From Metridium senile (taxonomy: Eukaryota > Cnidaria > Anthozoa > Actiniaria > Metridiidae), in contig OX459105.1 of the NCBI GenBank assembly GCA_949775045.1, positions 5,796,069 to 5,860,068 on the forward strand: 64,000 bases of DNA, in the 5' to 3' direction. A program made the translations under genes and the position numbers. Shown here piece after piece: positions 1 through 12,057 of this stretch; the first letter of the stretch is position 1, and every line of letters starts with the position of its first letter. The notes beneath the pieces are model-generated. The model had not been told where the DNA came from. It did not search any database and worked only from the letters and a program-made list of their open reading frames with translations.

Positions 1-173
1 ACAAGTACAGGCTGCATTCCAGCAAGAGCTGCCACAGCTAGCGGCGACGGCAGGGTATGCTACAATAGCTAAAGCTGATGATGTCACTCACGAAGTCGCT
101 CATGATGTCATCCATGACCATCATGTACAGGTTTTGAATGATGGCATACACTGCACCGCATGTGCTAAACCAG
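1..173 (+). CDS. Zinc-finger gene, first visible exon
   Basis: Open in frame 2 from the window edge, giving [13 protein letters not shown] and then a His/Asp-rich stretch ending HCTACAKPG. The donor is CAG|GTAAAT at 173/174, leaving one base of a codon that is completed to Gly at 1799. Earlier exons are outside the window. Confidence 0.8.
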
Positions 174-517
174 GTAAATATAATAATAATAATAATGTAG
201 ATAATAATGTAGTAAAATATAAGGCGTTAAGATTTGTTGTTACATATGTACTTTATTCAAACATTTTCGACTACATAGTCATCATTTCCTGATGATGACT
301 ATGTATTAACTAATCAGAAACGTTCTAATAAAGTAACAACAAATTTTAACGCCTTATTTTCTACATCGAAGAGAGCGACAATTATGACAATAATAATAAT
401 AATAATAATAATAGTAATAATAATCCTCTAATCAGAAGAACTTTACTAAATACAATTTAATATGAAAACTAGCAAAAAGAAATGACAACTTTTCGTTGTC
501 ATCGCAACAACATTCTC

Positions 518-586
<69 letters not shown>

Positions 587-1168
587 TTTAATTAAGCACA
601 ATAAAATATTTACAGCATAGCTGATGTGGTTGTGTATTAATATACCTCTGTCTTTCTCACTAACTTGCTTTTTGTCACAGACTACTCTACTCTCTACATT
701 TGAACTCTCTATCTATTTTTTTTTAATTTCTTAGTATAGTCAAGTGTTTTTTTTTCAGTTTTATTTTGTATCCAGTTTCACTATATATGAATTAATACAG
801 CTATCTCAAAAATGTTGTATACTGAATAGCAGAGCTGCCAACCCCGGACGAAATCAAATCTTGAGTTCGGGATAATTGAGAAAAGGTCCGCCATTTTGTT
901 TTTCTTGTCAAAATTTCCGAACCAAAAAAAAACCGAGCCATGATGATGACTATGTATTAACTAATCAGAAACGTTCTAATAAAGTAACAACAAATTTTAA
1001 CGCCTTATTTTCTACATCGAAGAGAGCGACAATTATGACAATAATAATAATAATAATAATAATAGTAATAATAATCCTCTAATCAGAAGAACTTTACTAA
1101 ATACAATTTAATATGAAAACTAGCAAAAAGAAATGACAACTTTTCGTTGTCATCGCAACAACATTCTC

Positions 1169-1231
<63 letters not shown>

Positions 1232-4200
1232 TTTAATTAAGCACAATAAAATATTTACAGCATAGCTGATGTGGTTGTGTATTAATATACCTCTGTCTTT
1301 CTCACTAACTTGCTTTTTGTCACAGACTACTCTACTCTCTACATTTGAACTCTCTATCTATTTTTTTTTAATTTCTTAGTATAGTCAAGTGTTTTTTTTT
1401 CAGTTTTATTTTGTATCCAGTTTCACTATATATGAATTAATACAGCTATCTCAAAAATGTTGTATACTGAATAGCAGAGCTGCCAACCCCGGACGAAATC
1501 AAATCTTGAGTTCGGGATAATTGAGAAAAGGTCCGCCATTTTGTTTTTCTTGTCAAAATTTCCGAACCAAAAAAAAACCGAGCCAGCTATGGAATAGTGC
1601 ATTCCAAGACCCAAGGGCATTGTGGGCATTGTGACTAGAAGATTTGGATGTTAAAAAAGAGATATTTAATGAAGGGATATAGTGAGTGTTGGTCTGAATC
1701 TCCACAATTAGTATAGGACACAATCTTCTGGCTAGAAGATTGAGATGTTAAAAAATATATAAATTGTTTTAAACAATATAATTTTACTTTCTTTACAGGC
1801 AAGTCATATACTTGCGAACATTGTGGCAAAAAGTTTAACAAGTCTTATAACCTAAAGACCCACATTAGAGTACATACAGGAGAACGACCATATCAATGTG
1901 AAGTTTGTAGTCATGGCTTTGCTAACCTTGGTGACTTGAAGAGACACTCTCGTACACATACTGGGGAAAAACCATTCAAGGTAACATACACTAGAAAACA
2001 GTGAAAGAAATACGAGAATAAATGGATGAATGAATGAATGAACAGATCAACCATAGGATGGATGGATGGATGAGTAATTGAAATATGAGAATGGATGAAT
2101 GAATGAATGAACAGATCAACCATAGGATGGATGGATGGATGGATGGATGGATGGATGAGTAATTGAAATATGAGAATGAATGAATGAATGAATGAATGGA
2201 TGAATGAATGAATGAATGAGCAGATCAACAATAGGATGGATGAATGGATGAGTAATTGAAATATGAGAATGGATGAATGAATGAATGGGCAGATCAACAA
2301 TAGGATGGATAGATTGACAAATGAATTACAAGATGAATGAATGAGCAGATCGACAATGGTTGATAAATCTCTATTTTCAATAAAAACTGTTTTATGTTTT
2401 TCAGTGTGAGTTCTGTGGTAAAGTATTTTCAGATTTTGGCAGCCATAAGCGTCACCTTCGATTACACACTGGTTACAAACCCTTCAAGTGTGAACAGTGT
2501 GATAGAGAGTTTACAAGACTGGATAGTTTTAAAAACCATCTCAGACTACATACAGGTATGATAATCATATCACATTTACTTGTAAAAATTAAATAAAATT
2601 GATAATCATATCACATTTACTTGTTTGAAAAATTCACTACTTTTCCTAATGCTTTGGCTGCTCTTTGCAATGTTTGGGCTCACTGTGTCAATGATAATCC
2701 AAGATGGCGGCCGAGGAGAGATCACTGCGAGACGACTTTGATTTCTAGTTTTGCAAGCATTTAGTTTCTCGTTGCAATTTACCCCCTATTGCATCCACAA
2801 TTACTTGTTCTTAGCATTTATGGAATTCGTTTGGTGGCACAGTGGGCGGCTTTATTGGAATATATATAAGATGCAGACATTTTTCGCTTAGCATATTACA
2901 TGTATATATATGATGAGAATTAAATGGGGTGGGGGAGGGGGGGAGAGGTTACTTATCACTTCCTAATGGTAAGTGTTTCACCATATTTGTATGCTAGCCA
3001 TTTTTTGTGGCTATATTTGCACAGGCTGAGCCTTGATTTGTTGTCAAATACACTGAATCCCAGTCAAAGCACAAAATATGTTATCGCTAAACAATAGAAA
3101 ATTGAGTTCAAATTTACCCCTTTTGTCAAATAGTACAGTGGTACTAGATAACATGAAACTGGAGTATTGAGGTAGCCTGTGTTACATCCAGAATTTTCTA
3201 CAAATAAAAACAGATGCAACGCAGTCTAAATTGAGGTTATCCCTGTGCAATTGTGCCTTTTGTCAAATAGTACAGCAGTGATAGCTAGATAACATAAACT
3301 GGAGTATTGATGTTATCCCTGTGCAATTGTGCCTTTTGTCAAATAGTACAGCAGTGATAGCTAGATAACATAAACTGGAGTATTGATGTTATCCCTGTGC
3401 AATTGTGCCTTTTGTCAAATAGTACAGCAGTGATAGCTAGATAACATAAACTGGAGTATTGATGTTATCCCTGTGCAAATGTGCCTATTGTCAAATAGTA
3501 CAGCAGTGATAGCTAGATAACATAAACTGGAGTATTGATGTTATCCCTGTGCAAATGTGCCTATTGTCAAATAGTACAGCGGTGATAGCTAGATAACATA
3601 AACTGGAGTATTGATGTTATCCCTGTGCAAATGTGCCTTTTGTCAAATAGTACAGCAGTGATAGCTAGATAACATAAACTGGAGTATTGATGTTATCCCT
3701 GTGCAAATGTGCCTATTGTCAAATAGTACAGCAGTGATAGCTAGATAACATAAACTGGAGTATTGATGTTATCCCTGTGCAAATGTGCCTATTGTCAAAT
3801 AGTACAGCGGTGATAGCTAGATAACATAAACTGGAGTATTGATGTTATCCCTGTGCAAATGTGCCTTTTGTCAAATAGTACAGCAGTGATAGCTAGATAA
3901 CATAAACTGGAGTATTGATGTTATCCCTGTGCAAATGTGCCTTTTGTCAAATAGTACAGCGGTGATAGCTAGATAACATAAACTGGAGTATTGATGCTAT
4001 CCCTGTGCAAATGTGCCTTTTGTCAAATAGTACAGCGGTGATAGCTAGATAACATAAACTGGAGTATTGATGCTATCCCTGTGCAAATGTGCCTTTTGTC
4101 AAATAGTACAGCGGTGATAGCTAGATAACATAAACTGGAGTATTGATGTTATCCCTGTGCAATTGTGTCTTTTGTCAAATAGTACAGCAGTGATAGCTAG

Positions 4201-7200
4201 ATAACATAAACTGGAGTATTGATGTTATCCCTGTGCAAATGTGCCTATTGTCAAATAGTACAGCGGTGATAGCTAGATAACATAAACTGGAGTATTGATG
4301 TTATCCCTGTGCAAATGTGCCTTTTGTCAAATAGTACAGCAGTGATAGCTAGATAACATAAACTGGAGTATTGATGTTATCCCTGTGCAAATGTGCCTTT
4401 TGTCAAATAGTACAGCGGTGATAGCTAGATAACATAAACTGGAGTATTGATGCTATCCCTGTGCAATTGTGCCTTTTGTCAAATAGTACAGCTGTACTAG
4501 ATAACATAAAGTGAAGTATTGATGTTATCCTTGTGCAAATGCGCCTTTTGTCAAATAGTACAGCAGTGATAGCTAGATAACATAAACTGGAGTATTGATG
4601 TTATCCCTGTGCAATTGTGTCTTTTGTCAAATAGTACAGCAGTGATAGCTAGATAACATAAACTGGAGTATTGATGTTATCCCTGTGCAAATGTGCCTAT
4701 TGTCAAATAGTACAGCGGTGATAGCTAGATAACATAAACTGGAGTATTGATGTTATCCCTGTGCAAATGTGCCTTTTGTCAAATAGTACAGCAGTGATAG
4801 CTAGATAACATAAACTGGAGTATTGATGTTATCCCTGTGCAAATGTGCCTTTTGTCAAATAGTACAGCGGTGATAGCTAGATAACATAAACTGGAGTATT
4901 GATGCTATCCCTGTGCAATTGTGCCTTTTGTCAAATAGTACAGCTGTACTAGATAACATAAAGTGAAGTATTGATGTTATCCTTGTGCAAATGCGCCTTT
5001 TGTCAAATAGTACAGCAGTGATAGCTAGATAACATAAACTGGAGTATTGATGTTATCCCTGTGCAATTGTGCCTATTGTCAAATAGTACAGCGGTGATAG
5101 CTAGATAACATAAACTGGAGTATTGATGTTATCCCTGTGCAATTGTGCCTTTTGTCAAATAGTACAGCGGTGATAGCTAGATAACATAAACTGGAGTATT
5201 GATGTTATCCTTGTGCAAATGCGCCTTTTGTCAAATAGTACAGCTGTACTAGATAACATAAACTGGAGTATTGATGCTATCCCTGTGCAAATGCGCCTTT
5301 TGTCAAATAGTACAGCAGTGATAGCTAGATAACATAAAGTGGAGTATTGATGTTATCCATGTGCAAATGTGCCTTTTGTCAAATAGTACAGCAGTGATAG
5401 CTAGATAACATAAACTGGAGTATTGATGTTATCCCTGTGCAATTGTGCCTTTTGTCAAATAGTACAGCGGTGATAGCTAGATAACATAAACTGGAGTATT
5501 GATGCTATCCCTGTGCAATTGTGCCTTTTGTCAAATAGTACAGCAGTGATAGCTAGATAACATAAACTGGAGTATTGATGCTATCCCTGTGCAATTGTGC
5601 CTTTTGTCAAATAGTACAGCAGTGATAGCTAGATAACATAAACTGGAGTATTGATGCTATCCCTGTGCAAATGTGCCTTTTGTCAAATAGTACAGCAGTG
5701 ATAGCTAGATAACATAAACTGGAGTATTGATGTTATCCCTGTGCAAATGTGCCTATTGTCAAATAGTACAGCGGTGATAGCTAGATAACATAAACTGGAG
5801 TATTGATGTTATCCCTGTGCAAATGTGCCTTTTGTCAAATAGTACAGCAGTGATAGCTAGATAACATAAACTGGAGTATTGATGTTATCCCTGTGCAAAT
5901 GTGCCTATTGTCAAATAGTACAGCGGTGATAGCTAGATAACATAAACTGGAGTATTGATGTTATCCCTGTGCAAATGTGCCTTTTGTCAAATAGTACAGC
6001 AGTGATAGCTAGATAACATAAACTGGAGTATTGATGTTATCCCTGTGCAAATGTGCCTTTTGTCAAATAGTACAGCAGTGATAGCTAGATAACATAAACT
6101 GGAGTATTGATGTTATCCCTGTGCAAATGTGCCTATTGTCAAATAGTACAGCAGTGATAGCTAGATAACATAAACTGGAGTATTGATGTTATCCCTGTGC
6201 AATTGTGTCTTTTGTCAAATAGTACAGCAGTGATAGCTAGATAACATAAACTGGAGTATTGATGTTATCCCTGTGCAAATGTGCCTATTGTCAAATAGTA
6301 CAGCGGTGATAGCTAGATAACATAAACTGGAGTATTGATGTTATCCCTGTGCAAATGTGCCTTTTGTCAAATAGTACAGCAGTGATAGCTAGATAACATA
6401 AACTGGAGTATTGATGTTATCCCTGTGCAAATGTGCCTTTTGTCAAATAGTACAGCGGTGATAGCTAGATAACATAAACTGGAGTATTGATGCTATCCCT
6501 GTGCAATTGTGCCTTTTGTCAAATAGTACAGCTGTACTAGATAACATAAAGTGAAGTATTGATGTTATCCTTGTGCAAATGCGCCTTTTGTCAAATAGTA
6601 CAGCAGTGATAGCTAGATAACATAAACTGGAGTATTGATGTTATCCCTGTGCAATTGTGCCTATTGTCAAATAGTACAGCGGTGATAGCTAGATAACATA
6701 AACTGGAGTATTGATGTTATCCCTGTGCAATTGTGCCTTTTGTCAAATAGTACAGCGGTGATAGCTAGATAACATAAACTGGAGTATTGATGTTATCCTT
6801 GTGCAAATGCGCCTTTTGTCAAATAGTACAGCTGTACTAGATAACATAAACTGGAGTATTGATGCTATCCCTGTGCAAATGCGCCTTTTGTCAAATAGTA
6901 CAGCAGTGATAGCTAGATAACATAAAGTGGAGTATTGATGTTATCCATGTGCAAATGTGCCTTTTGTCAAATAGTACAGCAGTGATAGCTAGATAACATA
7001 AACTGGAGTATTGATGTTATCCCTGTGCAATTGTGCCTTTTGTCAAATAGTACAGCGGTGATAGCTAGATAACATAAACTGGAGTATTGATGTTATCCCT
7101 GTGCAATTGTGCCTTTTGTCAAATAGTACAGCAGTGATAGCTAGATAACATAAACTGGAGTATTGATGCTATCCCTGTGCAATTGTGCCTTTTGTCAAAT

Positions 7201-8369
7201 AGTACAGCAGTGATAGCTAGATAACATAAACTGGAGTATTGATGCTATCCCTGTGCAATTGTGCCTTTTGTCAAATAGTACAGCAGTGATAGCTAGATAA
7301 CATAAACTGGAGTATTGATGCTATCCCTGTGCAAATGTGCCTTTTGTCAAATAGTACAGCAGTGATAGCTAGATAACATAAACTGGAGTATTGATGTTAT
7401 CCCTGTGCAAATGTGCCTTTTGTCAAATAGTACAGCAGTGATAGCTAGATAACATAAACTGGAGTATTGATGCTATCCCTGTGCAAATGTGCCTTTTGTC
7501 AAATAGTACAGCAGTGATAGCTAGATAACATAAACTGGAGTATTGATGTTATCCCTGTGCAAATGTGCCTATTGTCAAATAGTACAGCGGTGATAGCTAG
7601 ATAACATAAACTGGAGTATTGATGTTATCCCTGTGCAAATGTGCCTTTTGTCAAATAGTACAGCAGTGATAGCTAGATAACATAAACTGGAGTATTGATG
7701 TTATCCCTGTGCAAATGTGCCTATTGTCAAATAGTACAGCAGTGATAGCTAGATAACATAAACTGGAGTATTGATGTTATCCCTGTGCAAATGTGCCTTT
7801 TGTCAAATAGTACAGCAGTGATAGCTAGATAACATAAACTGGAGTATTGATGTTATCCTTGTGCAATGGTGCCTTTTGTCAAATAGTACAGCAATGATAG
7901 ATAACAAACAACTGGTCTATTCAAGTTTTGATGTCTTCTAGGTGACCGTCCTTACAAATGTGATACATGCAGTAAAGAATTCAACTACCTAACTACGTAC
8001 AAACGCCATCTTAACATCCACAAAGGAGAAAAACCTTTTGCCTGTACACAATGTGAAAAGAAGTTTACTCGACAGAATTATTTGACCAATCACATGAATA
8101 CACACGCCAAGATAAATAACCAGGAGTGTCAGACTGATGGAGATGTACATGACGACAGCATGGATAGTGTTGAAGAACATACTGCTGCAGACAACCTAAC
8201 AAAGGTATTGATGATGGTGGTGGTGGTGGTGGTGGTGATAATGATGGTGGTGATGATGATGATGGTGGTGGTGATGATGATGATAATGGTGATGATGATG
8301 GTGTACATGACGACAGCATGGATAGTGTTGAAGAACATACTGCTGCAGACAACCTAACAAAGGTATTGA

Positions 8370-8403
<34 letters not shown>

Positions 8404-11400
8404 GATAATGATGGTGGTGATGATGATGATGATGGTGGTGGTGATGATGATGATGATAATGGTGATGATGATGATGTACATGACGACAGCATGGATAGTG
8501 TTGAAGAACATACTGCTTCAGACAACCTAATAAAGGTATTGATGATGATTATTATTATGATCATGATGGTGATGATGATGAAGATTAATATTATTATTAT
8601 GATGATGATGAGAATTATGATGGTGATGATAATGTAGATGTTTGTGACGTCAGTATGGATAGTGTTGAAGAACATACTGCTGCTGACAACCTAACAAAGG
8701 TATTGATGATGATGATGATGATGATGGTGATGATGATAATGATGTTCGTGACGTCAGTATGGATAGTGTTGAAGAACATACTGCTGCTGACAACCTAACA
8801 AAGGTATTGATGATGATGATGATGATGATGATGGTGATGATGATAATGATGTTCGTGACGTCAGTATGGATAGTGTTGAAGAACATACTGCTGCAGACAA
8901 CCTAACAAAGGTATTGATGATGATGATGATATGATGATGATGATGATGGTGATGATAATGATGATGATGATGATGGTGATGATGGTGGTGATGATGATGA
9001 TGGTTATGATGATGATGGTTATGGTAGATATAATATTGAAGATGATCATAATGACAGCGAGCTGTAGTCACATTGTAAAGAATATATTAATAACATACTA
9101 TCAAGGCTGATGCTGTGTATTTGGTGGTAATGTTCTCCTGCTATTTCTGTTAGTTAATGATCACTTATTGTTGTTCACAGATAGCCATGGCTCGTCTTGA
9201 CAGTGATGGTAAACACAACAACGACAAACCTGAGGTGCGTGTGACATGTTTTCTCAAGATGGTCATGTCCATTGTTAATCATTGTCATTGCAAATAATCA
9301 TTTCCATTGTCATTGATCGTCATTGTCATCATCAGTGTTATCATCACTGTTATCATCACTGATCATCATCATCCTAATTCTCATCATCAACATAATCAGA
9401 CATTATAGCTATTATTCTCATTATCATCATCATTGTCATCATCAGTGTTATCATCACTGATAATCATCATCATAATTTTCATCATCAACATAATCAGACT
9501 TCATAGCTATCATTCAACATTATCATCATCATTGTCATCATTCTCGTGGCAAGGTTTTTAACTAATTTTCTTTCATGCTATTTTATAGATGTCTAGTAAA
9601 GGAACAGACCCCAAACCCATCGATGCTGCCCTATTACAGCAAGTCACCCAAGCACTAGGAGATATGATACCACAAAATATTAGTACAGAACTAACAGATG
9701 GTAGCGTTGGCCCTCATATTGTAGTACAGGGAACAGACCAGGCTGGTGGCGAATTTAAGGTACTTTTTTACACATGTTGCTATTCAAAGAAATTGTAACT
9801 CAAATCAAACAATTTTGAATTACAATATCTACACAAACCCCCACCCCATCCCCCCTACAATAAAAAGCTGAAGTATTTTAATTTATGTTTGTTTATATAA
9901 CTATTATAGCATTTATCTTCCAGTAAATGCTTTTTCCCCTTATTATATTGTAATTTTACAATGTATTGTATTTAAATGTATTTTAGAGACGACTTTATTA
10001 TATAAACTTCAGTGAAATACCCAATGAAAAAGTTATATCTTCATATTGTGAAAATAACATGTTATTTCACATATGAAATAACACGTTGCCATGGATACTC
10101 ATGGATACAAGCATATCTTGATAAAACTTTTTCTATTTCATTTGTCATGAGTTTATATGATAAACAGAACATTACATGGACGCTTGGAGATACGGATTTT
10201 ATCTTCTTGTATTCAAATGATATCTTCGCTGTGCTCACTCGTGAGATTTCAATTGAATACTCAAAGATAAGACCAGTCAGTCCTCGCGCACCCATGTATT
10301 ATCCCCTATGTCATAAATGGCAGCCACTAATTCTCATAATATTTAAAATTGATGTTTTAAGAAAACAAAAGCTTTCATATGATCTATCAATACATACATT
10401 ATTAACATTTTTATACATGTTGACATTCAACTAAATTGTATTTCAAATCAAGCAAATTTGAATTACAATATCTACCCTCCCCTTCCTCCCTCGATTAGTT
10501 ATTGCTATTTATGGTAGGGTGGTTACAGTGTAAATATTGATATATTTATTCAAAGTGTGGATACTCGTACCGTGAATAATTTGAATTTGTTTGATACTTT
10601 TTTAACCCACATCCCATTAATAATAGAATAGAATAGATTAGAAATATATTTATTATGAACACTTAGTTTACTTGAAATCACTGTTTTATTTTTAGAGGTT
10701 TTGAAGCAGTAGAAAATTCAGAAAATAATAATATGAAAAAAGTGAAGTATTCACGGTTCGAGTATCCTCACTGTAAAATAAACTTGAACTTGTTATGTCA
10801 AAATCACGGGCTAAATACCTTCACTCTCAACCTGTGAAATAGATAAAAGACTAACACTCTTTAGTAGACCCTAATTCGATTGTTTTCTTTTGAGTCTATT
10901 TGACTATTACACTTTAGCAAGCAATTTCTATTTCACGGGTTGAATGCCTTCACTCTATTATTTAACAGTATGTTATAACTTAAAAATAAACGTGTACTTG
11001 TTATGTCAAACAAGGTGTATGCTATATCTCTTTACATGTAGTAATGTTTATGTTCTGTTGTCAAGGTAACCCTCGCACAGCAGCTATTGATAGCACAGCA
11101 TATCTTAAACCAGGCTCAGATTCGTAGTAACAATGATGACGGCTCCAACGTCACCACTGGTAAGAACAACTATAACAATCTTAGATCATCAGCATCATTA
11201 TCAACATCGTTATCATCATTGTCAGCATCATTATCATCATCGTTATCATCATTGTCAACATCGTTATCATCATTGTCAACATCGTTATCATCATCGTTAT
11301 CATCTTTGTCAATATTATCATCATCATCATCATTGTCAATATTATTATCATCAGCATCATTATCAACATCGTTATCATCATTGAAAATATTATTATCATC

Positions 11401-12057
11401 AGCATCATTATCAACATCGTTATCATCATTGAAAATATTATTATCATCATCATCATTATCATCATTATCATTACCACCGTTACCATCATTATGATCATCA
11501 CCATCATCACAACCACCATCATCACAACCACCATCATCACAATCACCATCATCACAACCACCATCATCACAACCACCATCATCGAAAAGGCATGTGCTAA
11601 CGGTTCAATATAGTAAAGTTTACAATGACATTTTCTTTCAGTTTCACTGCCCGATATCTCTCCAGAACTGGCCGAACAAATAGTGAATCAAGTTGCCTTA
11701 CAACACGAGGCAAACACCAATCACAACGAGACAGTTTTAACACAAGATGATGTACAAATCGTCCAAGTATCCAACGATGCCACTAGCAACACGGGGGGAC
11801 AAGAATTAGTCGTAGAAGGGCACCTTATTACACAGGGACAGCTTGCAGACCAAGTCACAATACAGGCCGGCCAGATCCAATCAGAAATCGTCTCGGAAAA
11901 CGTCATGGATGACGTTGTCATAACAACAGTCTCAGGGTCGACACAAGATAGTGCGGTGTATGTTGCCGTAGACCCGTCGCAACCCGATGTACAGCAGTTT
12001 CTAGGGGAAATACAGGTCTTACAGTGCTCTGACAATGTACAGAATACTGATAAATGA
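2..12057 (+). CDS. C2H2 zinc-finger protein, 3' part (8 exons)
   Basis: Eight exons join in one open frame: 1-173, 1799-1980, 2405-2555, 7942-8204, 9181-9234, 9589-9759, 11066-11159, 11642-12057 (stop TGA). All have GT donors and AG acceptors, and the phases agree at every junction. The start lies off the left edge. The protein has a leading region (with one CxxC, HCTAC) and six C2H2 fingers in tandem with TGEKP-type linkers ([48 protein letters not shown]). A long Gln/Val/acidic tail with no further fingers follows. Fingers of this kind bind DNA, so a nuclear transcription regulator is the natural inference, with the Gln-rich tail as a possible activation domain. I do not recognise a named orthologue. 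Introns are swollen by satellites, the longest being 5.4 kb. Confidence 0.9.
213..362. repeat. Foldback (inverted-repeat) element
   Basis: Imperfect inverted arms of about 72 bp (213-285 and 290-362) around a 4-base centre. The innermost stem CATAGTCATCAT pairs perfectly with ATGATGACTATG. The right arm recurs alone at 941-1013 as part of the downstream duplication. Confidence 0.7.
290..1585. repeat. 651-bp tandem duplication
   Basis: 290-940 and 941-1585 are head-to-tail copies. They are near identical and differ mainly in the number of TAA units. Both end in the same AAAACCGAGCCA stretch. The duplication is recent, because even the simple-sequence parts align. Confidence 0.9.
509..585. repeat. 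(TAA)n microsatellite
   Basis: About 25 uninterrupted AAT/TAA triplets. The copy in the second half of the duplication (about 1170-1232) is shorter. Confidence 0.9.
1799..1980 (+). CDS. Zinc-finger exon: fingers 1 and 2
   Basis: Preceded by TTTCTTTACAG and followed by GTAACA. Encodes two complete C2H2 fingers (C-x2-C-x12-H-x3-H) and ends at EKPFK, so the next finger starts exactly at the next exon. Confidence 0.9.
1981..2404 (+). repeat. Intron 2 with GAAT/GGAT minisatellite
   Basis: From about 2020 to 2365 the intron consists of five degenerate copies of a 56-110 bp unit. Each unit combines GAATGAATGA runs, a CAGATCAACAATAGGATGG core and GTAATTGAAATATGAGAATG. The acceptor TTTTTCAG precedes 2405. 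Confidence 0.85.
2405..2555 (+). CDS. Zinc-finger exon: fingers 3 and 4
   Basis: Starts at the first Cys of finger 3 (CEFCGKVF) and continues through finger 4 (CEQCDREF) to HLRLHTG. The donor GTATGA follows. It leaves phase 1, which matches the next exon. Confidence 0.9.
2699..2712 (+). promoter_or_regulatory. YY1/Pho-type motif
   Basis: CCAAGATGGCGGCC matches the strong form of the YY1/Pleiohomeotic site (AAGATGGCGGC). It is a single intronic copy, so function is unproven. Confidence 0.35.
3236..7914. repeat. 76-bp satellite array, about 61 copies
   Basis: Direct repeats of a 76-bp monomer (core GTCAAATAGTACAG ... CTAGATAACATAAACTGG). Spacing is exactly 76 wherever I measured it. A 72-bp variant reads CAGCTGTACTAG. 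Variant sites (CCTATTG/CCTTTTG, CAGCAG/CAGCGG, GTTATCC/GCTATCC) recur in blocks, giving higher-order repeats at 452 bp (4161/4613) and 1588 bp (4613/6201). A degenerate monomer lies just outside at about 3110-3175. The monomer has stops in all frames. Confidence 0.97.
7942..8204 (+). CDS. Zinc-finger exon: fingers 5 and 6
   Basis: Encodes [10 protein letters not shown]... and ACTQCEKKF..., each a full C2H2 finger. The acidic stretch that follows ends [12 protein letters not shown] at donor AAG|GTATTG. The last ~70 bases of this exon, with the donor, are repeated five times downstream. Confidence 0.9.
8205..9180 (+). repeat. Intron 4: GAT-rich array with five copies of an exon end
   Basis: The intron alternates GATGATG/GGTGGTG runs with five copies of the preceding exon's 3' end (acgacagcatggatagtg ... 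aacctaacaaag) plus donor GTATTG. Donors lie near 8363, 8535, 8700, 8800 and 8910. No polypyrimidine acceptor lies before any copy, so they are duplicated donors rather than duplicate exons. A normal TTGTTCACAG acceptor ends the intron at 9180. Confidence 0.85.
9181..9234 (+). CDS. Zinc-finger gene small exon (18 codons)
   Basis: 54-nt phase-0 exon between CACAG and GAG|GTGCGT. Encodes [18 protein letters not shown], a hydrophilic linker. Confidence 0.7.
9235..9588 (+). repeat. Intron 5: TCATCA-rich duplicated block
   Basis: Interspersed ATCATC/ATTGTC repeats. A block of about 120 bp (CATCATCAGTGTTATCATCACTG ... AACATAATCAGAC) occurs twice in direct orientation, at about 9325 and 9440. Confidence 0.7.
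9589..9759 (+). CDS. Zinc-finger gene exon (57 codons)
   Basis: Phase-0 exon between TTTTATAG and AAG|GTACTT. Encodes [16 protein letters not shown]... and ends AGGEFK. It is Gln/Thr/Gly-rich with no known domain. Its ATG could serve as an internal start, but the upstream phases favour an internal exon. Confidence 0.8.
9760..11065 (+). other. Intron 6 with several short mobile elements
   Basis: A ~65-bp direct repeat occurs at 9785-9850 and 10426-10490 (AATTTGAATTACAATATCTAC core). An inverted-repeat element lies at about 10525-10774, and another repeat family at 10795-10960 (TATTTCACGGGTTGAA type). An open frame across 10012-10434 has no recognisable protein and ends inside the repeat, so I leave it out. 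Confidence 0.6.
10525..10774. mobile_element. MITE-like inverted-repeat element
   Basis: GGATACTCGTACCGTGAATA near 10558-10578 is answered by the inverse of GTATTCACGGTTCGAGTATCC at 10746-10767, with CAGTG/CACTG outside. The interior is AT-rich and non-coding. Confidence 0.55.
11066..11159 (+). CDS. Zinc-finger gene exon ([16 protein letters not shown])
   Basis: Phase-0 start after TTGTCAAG, a weaker acceptor. Ends ACT|G then GTAAGA, leaving one base. Encodes a Gln/Leu-rich, probably helical stretch followed by a polar tail. Confidence 0.75.
11160..11641 (+). repeat. Intron 7: (ATCATC)n microsatellite
   Basis: 11185-11585 is almost wholly ATCATC/ATTGTC/ACCACC repeats. Long Ser- or His-rich open frames here are artefacts of the repeat. 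The acceptor TTTCTTTCAG ends at 11641. Confidence 0.9.
11642..12057 (+). CDS. Zinc-finger gene terminal exon
   Basis: Encodes the C-terminal ~138 residues, starting [17 protein letters not shown] and ending NVQNTDK with TGA at 12055-12057. It is acidic and rich in Gln/Val/Thr with no Cys/His finger motifs. Its GC content is higher than that of the flanks, as expected for real coding sequence. Confidence 0.9.

Larger units (their letters stand above)
174..1798 (+). other. Zinc-finger gene intron 1
   Basis: Intron between a GTAAAT donor and a TTTCTTTACAG acceptor. It holds TAA microsatellites, a foldback at 213-362 and a 651-bp tandem duplication. No coding sequence seen. Confidence 0.8.
2556..7941 (+). 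other. Zinc-finger gene intron 3
   Basis: 5.4-kb intron. Nothing coding is visible. 2556-3235 is unique AT-rich sequence with a CCAAGATGGCGGC motif and a short G run near 2930-2950. The rest is the 76-bp satellite. The acceptor GATGTCTTCTAG precedes 7942. Confidence 0.8.

Noticed and set aside
8065..9071. Long open frames of His/Ile/Ser or Met/Val runs on both strands
   Set aside because: They are translations of GAT/ATC microsatellite. The real coding part here is the exon ending at 8204.
10012..10434. 140-codon open frame
   Set aside because: Intronic, no known motifs, overlaps a repeat, and no splice signals tie it to the gene.
11087..11582. Ser/Leu-rich and Met/Val-rich frames
   Set aside because: Pure TCATCA repeat in an intron. 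The spliced frame leaves at 11159.
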